From: Vibrio lentus
Lineage (GTDB): Bacteria > Pseudomonadota > Gammaproteobacteria > Enterobacterales > Vibrionaceae
Assembly: GCF_002875945.1 (NCBI RefSeq)
Contig: NZ_MCZK01000119.1
Span: forward strand, 1 to 53,506
Direction of reading: 5' to 3'
Length of the DNA stretch: 53,506 nt
Below, one piece after another: positions 34,332 through 42,682 of the stretch. The notes under the pieces are model-generated. The model was not told the DNA's origin and searched no databases. It saw only the letters and a list, made by a program, of their open reading frames with translations. The translations under genes and the position numbers were made by a program. Positions within the stretch are counted from its first letter, which is position 1, and every line of letters starts with the position of its first letter.

Positions 34332-37300
34332 ATGTTGTTAGCCACAGCAAGTATTGGACGCAAGCTACTGGCCTCATTTTTAGTGATGGCATTGCTGGTC
34401 CTTTTGTCTGCATTGATTGGTGTTTCTGGATTCAGTTTCGTAGCAAAAACAGAGAGAAACGTTGTTGACTCAGCGTTACCCGCGATGATTGAAGCTCGTC
34501 AGGTTTCTGAATTGAGTAATCGTATTATATCGTCTGTGCAAACACTCTCTAGCGCGAGAAACGAAGCCGAAAGAAAGGAAGCCGGCACGATACTGTTTGA
34601 CCAACTTGAGTCGCTTCTTCAGCACATCAAAGATTTGGGCGTCGATAGCTTCGACTCTAAACTGCTGCATAAACTTGAAAACAATGTTCAGAGCGTTATC
34701 AATACACTGGCTGAGCTAGGGGTATCTGTTGAACGCAAGCTATGGCTGACCAAGGAGCTTTCGTCACGTGTAGAAGAAATGCGTTTGCTTGCTGAAGAAC
34801 TTGAACAGTTAACCCGCACACAAGTTTTGAACACAGCCACAATTGCGGTTGCCAATGTTACACATATCTATGACCTACTGGAAACCAAAGAAACAGACAA
34901 GGCTTATCAAGCGCTAGATGCGCTGGTTGAAGTCGATCTTGATCTGTCAGAACGCTTGCACGAATTGCATCTGTTGGCCTTCAAAATGCTCAATCAAATC
35001 GAAGAAACTCAGACCGTAACTAACGTTGAGCGTATTCACCAAATTCAAACGGAATTCGAGGCGAATCTCAGAATCATGGCGCGTCGTGTTAAAGCCGTGG
35101 AAGATCCGACTCGTTCCGCTCAAATGTCTCAGCTTCTTGAAGAATTACAACGACGTAAGGTCGTGTTTGATATCTCTTTAGAGCAGTATGAAAACACGCA
35201 AAAGTCGGAATTCTTAATGCAGAATACTTTGCAGTTATTCTCCGAACTTAACACCACCGTCAATCAGCTTGTTGATGACTCGAACTTGAGCACAAAAAAG
35301 GCGGTTGATGAGCTAACGTCAACCTTGAACTTGGCTCAATGGTCGCTATCGGTTATCTCAATCGTGGGCCTGATTATCGTGGCGTTTATTGTGTGGCGAG
35401 TGGTTTACATCTCCGTAGTTAAACGCTTAGGCGAGTATTCGATTGCCTTGATGTCGATTGCTCAAGGGCGACTCAATATCGATATTTCTGTTAAGGGTAA
35501 TGATGAACTCGCGCACATGGGCGAAGCGATTATTACGGCGAGAAACACTGCTCAAGCTCTGCAAGTGGTCGCGGTCGGTGAAGCCAAAGCAAAACGAGAA
35601 CTTGAAGAGCATAAAGAACACCTTGAAGAGCTGATCACTGAGCGTACTTACCAGTTACAAGACATAAACGAGAAGTTGAATGTTGAAGTCGGGAACCACG
35701 CTAAAGCTCGCAGTGCTGCCGAGCAAGCAAGCCGCGCTAAATCTGCTTTCTTGGCAACCATGAGCCATGAAATTAGAACACCTATGAACGGCGTGTTAGG
35801 TACCGCACGACTGCTTAAAGACACAGGGTTAGACCCTCTGCAGTCGGGCTATGCAGATATTATTAACCGCAGTGGTAAGAACTTGCTGGCGATCCTGAAT
35901 GATGTACTCGATTATTCAAAAATTGAGGCGGGGCATCTTGAGATTCGTGTTGCTTCCTTCGACTTGCATCAGATGGTTCAAGATACTTATCAATTAATGG
36001 AAGGTCGCGCCGCCGAGAAGAAGCTAGATTTTAACTTCCATATTGAAAGCGATGTTCACCGTTATTGGCGTGGCGACGTAACTCGAATCAGCCAGATCTT
36101 GAATAATCTCGTCGGCAACGCCATCAAATTTACCGACAGTGGCGCTGTTGATATCTTCATAAGTTTGGATGTCGAAGATGAAAATCGCGTCATGTTTGAG
36201 GTGTCAGATACCGGCGTTGGTATCCATGAAGCTGAACAGAAGTGTTTGTTCGATGCGTTTAGCCAAACCGATAGCGGTCGCAATAAAACGGGCGGTACAG
36301 GGCTAGGCCTAGCGATCAGTAAAAGCATTATGTTGGCAATGAATGGCGATATTGGTGTTCACTCAGAAGAAGGAGATGGCAGTCAATTTTGGTTCTCTTT
36401 ACCGTTGCAAGTGGGTGAGAAGATTGAAACCAAGGTTGTGGCTGTTGAAACCTGTATTCGAGCCAAGGTATTGTTAATTGAAGATAATCCGGTTAACTGC
36501 ATCGTTGCGGAAGGGTTCTTACATAACTTAGGGCATGAGGTTGTGATCGCGACAACGGGCCAAGAAGCTCGGACTATTTTTAGCGAACAGGCCTTCGACA
36601 TTGCGTTGGTCGATATTAACCTTCCTGACTGCGATGGCGTGGAGTTAATCCAGCAACTAAAAGACATTGTTGTGGTTTCATCAGATGTTCCAGAGCAGTA
36701 CGCGCCGCCAATGGTTGCGGTATCGGCGCATGTGTTCAATGAGGAAGTTGAAAACTATTTAGCGTCTGGGTTCGATGGTTTTTTACCTAAGCCATTAGAA
36801 AAAGAGGCACTCGCTCAACTCATTGTGACTCAGCTTGATGGCAAGACTTTGGTACTGCCACAGCCTGATCCTAATGATTCTATATGCAGTCAAAACAATA
36901 AGCCTCAACGCAATAAAGCTAACGAGTTGTACTCATCTCAGATGGCGAGTGTCGTCTCTGATCTAGCCATCAAGGCTTCGCAAACTGAAGACGAAGGAGA
37001 GACTCCTGTGAAATTGATTGATTCCAATGTCATCAAAGGTGACTTGTCCATTCTTGGCTTAGAAAAGATGAAACAGATTGTGGGACTGTTTGAAGAGAGT
37101 AGCCGCGTCACTTTAAGCGAAATGGTCGAAGCGAGTAATTCGGACAATGGACGTGAGGTGAAGTCTCTCGCTCATAAACTGAAGGGCTCCGCGGGCAGTT
37201 TAGGGTTGTTGCAACTTTACAATGCTTGCCAAGTGATAGAGGCGAGCAGCGATCCATTAGGTGAATATCGAGGCAAAAATAGCGAGTTGTCGACGTTGGT

Positions 37301-37337
37301 TCAAGAGTCGCTTGAGGCCTTGCAAGAGCAATTCTAA
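34332..37337 (+). CDS. torS: TorS hybrid sensor kinase (TMAO respiration)
   Basis: An inner-membrane hybrid histidine kinase of 1001 residues (E. coli TorS 914). It has a membrane helix at about 8-32, a long periplasmic helical sensor domain, a second helix near 335-357, HAMP and a coiled coil, HisKA with [10 protein letters not shown] near 478, HATPase with [12 protein letters not shown], a receiver with the Asp in [11 protein letters not shown] near 761, and a C-terminal Hpt with the His in [12 protein letters not shown] near 948. All phosphorelay residues are present. The extra length lies mainly between receiver and Hpt. It is divergent from torT, its partner. Confidence 0.94.
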   Translation: MLLATASIGRKLLASFLVMALLVLLSALIGVSGFSFVAKTERNVVDSALPAMIEARQVSELSNRIISSVQTLSSARNEAERKEAGTILFDQLESLLQHIKDLGVDSFDSKLLHKLENNVQSVINTLAELGVSVERKLWLTKELSSRVEEMRLLAEELEQLTRTQVLNTATIAVANVTHIYDLLETKETDKAYQALDALVEVDLDLSERLHELHLLAFKMLNQIEETQTVTNVERIHQIQTEFEANLRIMARRVKAVEDPTRSAQMSQLLEELQRRKVVFDISLEQYENTQKSEFLMQNTLQLFSELNTTVNQLVDDSNLSTKKAVDELTSTLNLAQWSLSVISIVGLIIVAFIVWRVVYISVVKRLGEYSIALMSIAQGRLNIDISVKGNDELAHMGEAIITARNTAQALQVVAVGEAKAKRELEEHKEHLEELITERTYQLQDINEKLNVEVGNHAKARSAAEQASRAKSAFLATMSHEIRTPMNGVLGTARLLKDTGLDPLQSGYADIINRSGKNLLAILNDVLDYSKIEAGHLEIRVASFDLHQMVQDTYQLMEGRAAEKKLDFNFHIESDVHRYWRGDVTRISQILNNLVGNAIKFTDSGAVDIFISLDVEDENRVMFEVSDTGVGIHEAEQKCLFDAFSQTDSGRNKTGGTGLGLAISKSIMLAMNGDIGVHSEEGDGSQFWFSLPLQVGEKIETKVVAVETCIRAKVLLIEDNPVNCIVAEGFLHNLGHEVVIATTGQEARTIFSEQAFDIALVDINLPDCDGVELIQQLKDIVVVSSDVPEQYAPPMVAVSAHVFNEEVENYLASGFDGFLPKPLEKEALAQLIVTQLDGKTLVLPQPDPNDSICSQNNKPQRNKANELYSSQMASVVSDLAIKASQTEDEGETPVKLIDSNVIKGDLSILGLEKMKQIVGLFEESSRVTLSEMVEASNSDNGREVKSLAHKLKGSAGSLGLLQLYNACQVIEASSDPLGEYRGKNSELSTLVQESLEALQEQF

Positions 37338-37396
37338 AACAAACCTTAGGTTGCGATAGAAACATATCGTGAGCTAGAAGCCAAAAGTCACAACAT

Positions 37397-37447
37397 AAAA
37401 AAGCAGCCAATTTCTTCGCTTTCGTATGAAAAAATTGGCTGCTTTTT
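37397..37447. terminator. Bidirectional terminator between torS and the HyuA-like gene
   Basis: AAAAAGCAGCCAATTT and AAATTGGCTGCTTTTT pair perfectly around an 18-base loop. T-runs follow on both strands, so it can stop both converging transcripts. Confidence 0.9.
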
Positions 37448-37488
37448 CGTTATGGGGTTTGGTTGAATACAACTGTCACTGATTCGGT

Positions 37489-39069
37489 TTAAATCATTTT
37501 GATGTGTCCAGCGGCTTTGATCTTCACGTGAACCATGTTGCCTTGAAGATAACTTAGCGGGATCTCGCTACGTTCAATAATGGCGACGTTGTCACTGCAT
37601 GCGCCAGCTTCAACCGCCATTTGCTTGGATTGCTCTTCTAAGCCCTTTAAGGTTTGCTCTCGAGAAGCCGGATCAATCGATACGATTTTATCGAACTGAC
37701 CTGATATTTCACCCAGCGCAACACCAATCGCATTAGCCACTTCAAAGTGTTCGGGGCGAACCACTTGGCTTACGCCTTCAAAGTGGTCGGGGAATAGGGC
37801 ACTGCCACCACCAACCATGATCACTGGAACACTCGCTGCAGAAGTCTTCATCTTATCGATGCCTTCCTCTACGTCAGTCACCATTTGTTGATAAACCTGA
37901 CTTGCTTGCTCGGTCGAGATACCAATCTCATCACTTAGCTGATGCTCTGCTTGCCACTGCAATTGACCTGTTTTGAGTGCGATGTCGGTTAACGTAAGTT
38001 CATCACCACCAAAGCTGCGTGCCGTTTGCGTTAAGGTATGGCCAACACTTTCTGGCCCTAGTTGGATACGCTCTTGTTCAAAACGAACTTTTGTGCCACC
38101 ACCAATGGCTAGGGCTAGGATGTCAGGCATGCGGAAGTTGGTTCTCACTTCGCCAATTTCTACCGCTAAGCTCGATTCTCTCGGATAACCGTGGGTGAGC
38201 ACACCAATATCAGACGTAGTGCCGCCCACATCGACCACAACCGCGTCTTTGAGCTTAGTTAGGTGACTTGCACCGCGAATCGAGTTTGTTGGCCCACAAG
38301 CGACAGTGAGAATCGGGTACATCAACGCGAACTGCTGCGACATTAATGTTCCATCGTTCTGACCGAAGTACGGTGTGGTGTGGATCTCATGGTTCACTAG
38401 CGCATTGCAGAAACCATCAACGAATCGCTTTGCTGTGCCTTGTAAGGCTGCGTTCAGAATCGTGGCGTTCTCACGTTCTAGAAGCCCCAAGCTGCCGACT
38501 TTATGGGATAGCGATAGATTCACGCCCGGAAGTTCTTGTTGAATCCACTCTGCGGCTTGAAGCTCTTGGTCGCCATTGACGGGAGAGAACACACCGCAAA
38601 TAGCAATTGAATCGACGTGACCTTTCATTTTCTGACAAAGCTCGCGGATCTCAGACTCTTGAATGTCGGCAATCAATTGGCCATCGTATTCATAGCCGCC
38701 GTGTGCTTGGTAGAAGTGTTCACCAAGCAGGTTTTGCCACGCTTCACTCCAACCACAAAGCGGCGGGACGCTGTCACCACTGGGAAGGGCTAAACGAATC
38801 ATGCCAACTCTGTCTAAGCCTTTTCTCTCTACAATTGCATTGGTGCACTGCGTGGTGCCAAGCATCGCGTGTTTTACTTGCTTACCGTCAATGTTCGCTT
38901 GGCTTAGTAGTGCAGAAATCGCGTTATCGATACCCGTTGAAATGTCATGTGTGGTTGCGGTTTTTACTTTGGCAATCACATTTAAGTCTGCGCCGAGCAA
39001 CACACCATCGGTATTCGTGCCACCAACGTCAATGCCTAAACGGCAGTAATCAAGTGTAATGTTTGTCAT
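37489..39069 (-). CDS. Hydantoinase/oxoprolinase family protein, HyuA-like
   Basis: A 526-residue cytoplasmic protein of the actin-like ATPase hydantoinase A / 5-oxoprolinase family. It has LGIDVGGTNTDGVLLGAD at the N-terminus, AMLGTTQCTNAIVERKGLD, the second phosphate loop VVVDVGGTTSDIGVLTHG and ALAIGGGTKVRF. It would open a five-membered lactam or imide ring with ATP. No HyuB-type partner is in the window. It is the last gene of an operon, four bases after the DUF917 gene, with a permease first. The exact substrate is unknown. Confidence 0.88.
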   Translation of the reverse strand: MTNITLDYCRLGIDVGGTNTDGVLLGADLNVIAKVKTATTHDISTGIDNAISALLSQANIDGKQVKHAMLGTTQCTNAIVERKGLDRVGMIRLALPSGDSVPPLCGWSEAWQNLLGEHFYQAHGGYEYDGQLIADIQESEIRELCQKMKGHVDSIAICGVFSPVNGDQELQAAEWIQQELPGVNLSLSHKVGSLGLLERENATILNAALQGTAKRFVDGFCNALVNHEIHTTPYFGQNDGTLMSQQFALMYPILTVACGPTNSIRGASHLTKLKDAVVVDVGGTTSDIGVLTHGYPRESSLAVEIGEVRTNFRMPDILALAIGGGTKVRFEQERIQLGPESVGHTLTQTARSFGGDELTLTDIALKTGQLQWQAEHQLSDEIGISTEQASQVYQQMVTDVEEGIDKMKTSAASVPVIMVGGGSALFPDHFEGVSQVVRPEHFEVANAIGVALGEISGQFDKIVSIDPASREQTLKGLEEQSKQMAVEAGACSDNVAIIERSEIPLSYLQGNMVHVKIKAAGHIKMI

Positions 39070-39073
39070 GCTA

Positions 39074-40198
39074 CTACCTCTTCAATGCAGACTTTAATTG
39101 TTCAATGGTTTGGTATTCTACGGTGTAGCCAAAGTAACCTGGCCCTGCGACTTCGATGCCTTTGCCAGTGCGCCATTTCGGGTCACAAGGGTAGGCGATA
39201 AGGTCGATACGCTGTCCGTAGCGAAGCTGCTCGGTAGTGATTGGCTTACCGGTTTCATGATCCAATATTGAGATTAAATCCGGTGTTGAAGCCAATAGAT
39301 TGTCTTGGTTCATGTCTGCGCGGCTTGTACCTTTATGCGCCAGAAGCAATTCGTTTTGGAACTGTACGAATACGTTATCTACGCCAGTATCTTCAAACTG
39401 AGCCAGTTTCTCGATCACGACGCCACCAGTTGCAAAACCACCGTCGGTTTCACGTTGAATATCAACAATCTTGCCGCTGATGAGTGTGTGGCCGCCGACA
39501 ATGTCTAACACGGCTTGTGTTCCGCTCTGGTTGTTGTCGTTCGCGAGTCTGATCGCTTCACCAATCTTCATTGCTTGGGTCAGTGTCGCAGGCAATGCGC
39601 TGCGTTTTAGGTTCTTACCGTTCATTGGGTAGTCACACATTGCTGCCGAGCCACCCATTTGTTCTGTAATTGGCCTAGCAAACTTTTCAGACCAAATACC
39701 GTCTATAGGGTAAAGCGTCACTACATTGCTACGCTCGTCGGCCAACGTGTTAGGTGCTGAAGGCAAACCGTCGAGGAAGAAGGTCACCATCTGAGCTTCA
39801 GGAAACGCTCGCCCCATCGCATCACAATCGATCACAGGAATGTTCTTTTGCGCTGCAACGAGAATTGGAATCAGTGAGTTGAATCCGCCCACTTCGATAG
39901 GAAATGTCGCCGCCACTTCCGTGCCGAGCGCCTTTTCCATCGCTTCGAATGCAACCAGCATCTGATCTTTTGAGTTGAGTTTTTCTACTGCGACGGTTGG
40001 CGCGCCAATCATAGAAGAGGGCACTGTCATCCAATCGTCTTGCACCTCTTCCAGAGGGATCATGCGTACAGGTTGTTTTGCCGTTGCGATAGCGACCTTC
40101 GCCATCAATGCACCGCTGTATGGGTCACCACCGCCGCCCGTGCCTAATACAGTCGCACCAAGCGCGATATCATCAATCATTTGTTCAGTAATAATCAC
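39074..40198 (-). CDS. DUF917-family protein
   Basis: A 374-residue soluble protein with the DUF917 (PF06032) N-terminal signature GATVLGTGGGGDPYSGALMA, then PIEVGGFNSLIPILVAAQ and IDCDAMGRAFPEAQMVTFF. Members are often found fused to or beside hydantoinase-like proteins; a related domain has been named S-methyl thiohydantoin desulfurase. The biochemical role of most members is unknown. Here it sits between a nucleobase-type permease and the HyuA-like gene with gaps of five and four bases, so the three are one operon and the two enzymes probably act on the same imported compound. Confidence 0.88.
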   Translation of the reverse strand: MIITEQMIDDIALGATVLGTGGGGDPYSGALMAKVAIATAKQPVRMIPLEEVQDDWMTVPSSMIGAPTVAVEKLNSKDQMLVAFEAMEKALGTEVAATFPIEVGGFNSLIPILVAAQKNIPVIDCDAMGRAFPEAQMVTFFLDGLPSAPNTLADERSNVVTLYPIDGIWSEKFARPITEQMGGSAAMCDYPMNGKNLKRSALPATLTQAMKIGEAIRLANDNNQSGTQAVLDIVGGHTLISGKIVDIQRETDGGFATGGVVIEKLAQFEDTGVDNVFVQFQNELLLAHKGTSRADMNQDNLLASTPDLISILDHETGKPITTEQLRYGQRIDLIAYPCDPKWRTGKGIEVAGPGYFGYTVEYQTIEQLKSALKR

Positions 40199-40203
40199 AA
40201 CTA

Positions 40204-41517
40204 CTATTCCTTATCACTTGAAGGAGAAAGTTTCATTAGGGCTAGGTAAATACCGCCAGCTGCAAGAATGCCGTCTAATGCCGAGATGCTGGTTAATGAA
40301 AACAGGTTGAAAAACTCTGGTGCGGTACAAGCGCTGAATGCAGTACCAAATGCCCAAGAAGCTAGGCCTTTGAACATCCAAGCTGGAACCTGTTGGATGT
40401 TCTCAAAGCTCATCTTTGTTGAATCTAAAACGTAGTATTGAACGATGTAGACCCCCGCAGCAGGTGCGATAGTTACGCTCAATAGCATTAAGAAATCAGT
40501 AAACTTGTTCACCATGCCGAGTTGAGCAATGCCGATGCCTACGATGGTCATGATCACAACCAACACTGGACGAGGAATCTTAGGCAGTACCATCGACATA
40601 CATAAGCCACCAGAAGTGAGGTTGCTACTGTTGGTCGTCCATTGAGCAAACACCAGTACGATGATGGCAGCCATACCTAAACCAAGCGTGAAGAAGACTT
40701 CAACGAGATCGTCGGTGCCGGTCATTTTGGTCAAGATTAATGCGATAAGAATGATGGCACTGTTGCCGACTAGAAAGCCGATACCAGCCCCTAAAATTGC
40801 GTCACGACGTGTTTTGGCGTAGCGAGCAATATCAGGTGCGGCAACTGCTGCAAGAATCCAGATAGACATAACGAAAGAGATGGCTTGGCCAAGTGTTAGA
40901 GGATCTTCAATGGTGGGTGCTGCGCCGCCTTGGTAGTCGGCAGCCATGAACAAACCAATGGTAATCAGCGTCACCATCAGAGGAACAGAATAGGTGCTGA
41001 GTTTACCTAAGGCACGAACGCCATAGATGGCGGTCATCATCATTAACACACTGCCGCCAATCAGAGCAGTTAAGTGAGAAATAACGATGTCGCATTTTGC
41101 GAGAGCATCCACCATGATGAAAGCAAAGAAATCAGCTTGGAAAGCAAACCAACCTACAAGCGAGATGCCATTGATGAAACCAAGAATCTTACCGCCGTTA
41201 CGACCAAACACTGCGCTACTCACGAGTGGGGTAGATACACCCGCTTGAAAACCAATGTTGGCACACAACATCGCAATCACTGCGAGTAAGCCGGAGCCGA
41301 TAAACGTGGCAAGCAATGCGTCCTCAAAACCAATCCCGCTGCTCAGAATCGAACCAAGGAACAAGCCTGAGATATCGATGCCGATAGCCAACCAGATAAG
41401 GCTGATCACCCACCAAGAGCGCTTGGCTTTCTCGGGAACAGGTTCCAACTCGAAGTCATCTATCTTTTTGTGGCTGCGTGTTGCTTCGGGTTTATTCATG
41501 TAAGCTTCTGTCGCCAT
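40204..41517 (-). CDS. NCS1-family cytosine/purine/hydantoin-type permease
   Basis: A 437-residue inner-membrane protein with about twelve helices. The N-terminal tail ends in AKRSWWVISLIWLAIGIDIS, followed by GLLAVIAMLCANIGFQAGVS and SSAVFGRNGGKILGFINGIS, which is typical of CodB-like members of NCS1. Family substrates include cytosine, allantoin, hydantoins and thiamin precursors. It is the first gene of the operon with DUF917 and HyuA, and it is divergent from a LysR gene. The transported compound is probably a ring nitrogen compound that the two downstream enzymes open, but which one is unknown. Confidence 0.88.
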   Translation of the reverse strand: MATEAYMNKPEATRSHKKIDDFELEPVPEKAKRSWWVISLIWLAIGIDISGLFLGSILSSGIGFEDALLATFIGSGLLAVIAMLCANIGFQAGVSTPLVSSAVFGRNGGKILGFINGISLVGWFAFQADFFAFIMVDALAKCDIVISHLTALIGGSVLMMMTAIYGVRALGKLSTYSVPLMVTLITIGLFMAADYQGGAAPTIEDPLTLGQAISFVMSIWILAAVAAPDIARYAKTRRDAILGAGIGFLVGNSAIILIALILTKMTGTDDLVEVFFTLGLGMAAIIVLVFAQWTTNSSNLTSGGLCMSMVLPKIPRPVLVVIMTIVGIGIAQLGMVNKFTDFLMLLSVTIAPAAGVYIVQYYVLDSTKMSFENIQQVPAWMFKGLASWAFGTAFSACTAPEFFNLFSLTSISALDGILAAGGIYLALMKLSPSSDKE

Positions 41518-41569
41518 AGCGCCATCCGTGCATTGTTATTCCATAAGTGTGAATAAAGCATACTGATGT

Positions 41570-41586
41570 ATTTATTGTTAATAAAT
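41570..41586. promoter_or_regulatory. Palindrome in the divergent permease/LysR intergenic region
   Basis: ATTTATT and AATAAAT flank GTT, and ATTC/GAAT halves lie just before at about 41540-41556. LysR regulators typically bind such T-N11-A type sites, so this is the likely control point for the operon and the regulator. Confidence 0.45.
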
Positions 41587-41622
41587 GAATATAATTAGAT
41601 GTAAACATAACAAAATCCAAAT

Positions 41623-42561
41623 GTGAGTGGCAAAGTGAACCCAAACAATAAGTTAGATAAAAGAGACCTACGAAGATTAGAACTTTTTTGTGAAATTGTT
41701 GAGCAGGGAGGCATCAATCAAGCGGTCGCGAGCACCGGAATTAGCCAACCTGTGCTCAGTAATCAACTTATTGCCTTGGAAAAAAGCTTAGAATTAACAT
41801 TATGCCAACGTGGTCGACGTGGTTTTAAGCTCACCCACGAAGGTGAGCAAGTGTATAAATATGCGAACCAACTAAAATCAACATTAACCGACTTTGCTTA
41901 CAAGTTGCGAGGCGTACAGACCGAACTCTCTGGACACGTACGAATCGGCTGTTTGGACAACACGGTGACTTTACCCTACAACCCACTTCCAAAAGCGATT
42001 GAGACATTTTACCAACGCAGTAACAGTGTTGAGGTGAGTGTTGATGTGGGCGATTTCACCCAGTTGAATGAGAAGCTGGCAAAGAACCAGATAGATATGA
42101 TGATAGTCGTTCTGGGGTCACATCAAAAATCAGCCTTTCAACATAAATACCCACTGTTTGAAGAGCACAGTTATTTATATGCGCGTAAAGATCTGGCCGA
42201 GAAGATCATGGACAACGATTTTTCCCTTAATGGCTGTCGTATCAACATGGGGGGCTATGCCAAAGATGAGATGTTCCGATTGCTCAATATTGAACAGTAC
42301 GATTCGGTAAAGCCTTTTGATGGCTGGCATGTCGAGTCGGGCGTAATTCTAACGCTAGCAGGAACGCATTTGAGTTTCCTGCCTTCCCACTTAATCGATC
42401 GTGGTCATTATGATCAGGCTTTGATACCGCTTCAACCGGAGAAGTGGAGCTTGAAAAGTCAGTTCTATCTGGTGTTAAAGCAGCCTTTGGATTCTCTTTC
42501 TCCTGCCGCTCGTGCGTTTTTTGATGAGCTAAATCCACAGGAAGATCTGGATTCAATATAA
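41623..42561 (+). CDS. LysR-family regulator of the adjacent permease operon
   Basis: A 312-residue LysR-type regulator. The winged helix-turn-helix reads KRDLRRLELFCEIVEQGGIN and QAVASTGISQPVLSNQLIAL, with the wing in LCQRGRRGFKLTHEGEQVYK. The effector domain follows. It is divergent from the permease, with about 105 bases and a palindrome between them, so it is likely the operon's own regulator. The start appears to be GTG 41623, since the overlapping ATG at 41621 is in another frame. Just after its stop codon lies a 20-bp tandem repeat. Confidence 0.93.
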   Translation: MSGKVNPNNKLDKRDLRRLELFCEIVEQGGINQAVASTGISQPVLSNQLIALEKSLELTLCQRGRRGFKLTHEGEQVYKYANQLKSTLTDFAYKLRGVQTELSGHVRIGCLDNTVTLPYNPLPKAIETFYQRSNSVEVSVDVGDFTQLNEKLAKNQIDMMIVVLGSHQKSAFQHKYPLFEEHSYLYARKDLAEKIMDNDFSLNGCRINMGGYAKDEMFRLLNIEQYDSVKPFDGWHVESGVILTLAGTHLSFLPSHLIDRGHYDQALIPLQPEKWSLKSQFYLVLKQPLDSLSPAARAFFDELNPQEDLDSI

Positions 42562-42564
42562 AGA

Positions 42565-42604
42565 ACTTTTCGCTTCTCAAGAGCACTTCTCGCTTCTCAA
42601 TAGC
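42565..42604 (+). repeat. 20-bp tandem duplication after the LysR stop codon
   Basis: Two units of 20 bases, ACTTTTCGCTTCTCAAGAGC and ACTTCTCGCTTCTCAATAGC, differ at two positions. They begin four bases after the stop codon at 42559-42561. Confidence 0.85.
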
Positions 42605-42627
42605 ACTTAAGATACTTTCCCATATAC

Positions 42628-42658
42628 AAAAAATCCTCTGCCAAGACAGAGGATTTTT
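42628..42658. terminator. Bidirectional terminator between the LysR and cti genes
   Basis: AAAAATCCTCTG and CAGAGGATTTTT pair perfectly around a six-base loop, with A/T tracts on both sides. Confidence 0.92.
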
Positions 42659-42682
42659 GCTTTTATGCTTTATGAGTGAGAA

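Noticed and set aside
38607..39059. 150-codon plus-strand open frame
   Set aside because: It lies wholly opposite the well-supported HyuA-like gene and has low-complexity, His/Cys/Arg-rich composition typical of an antisense shadow.
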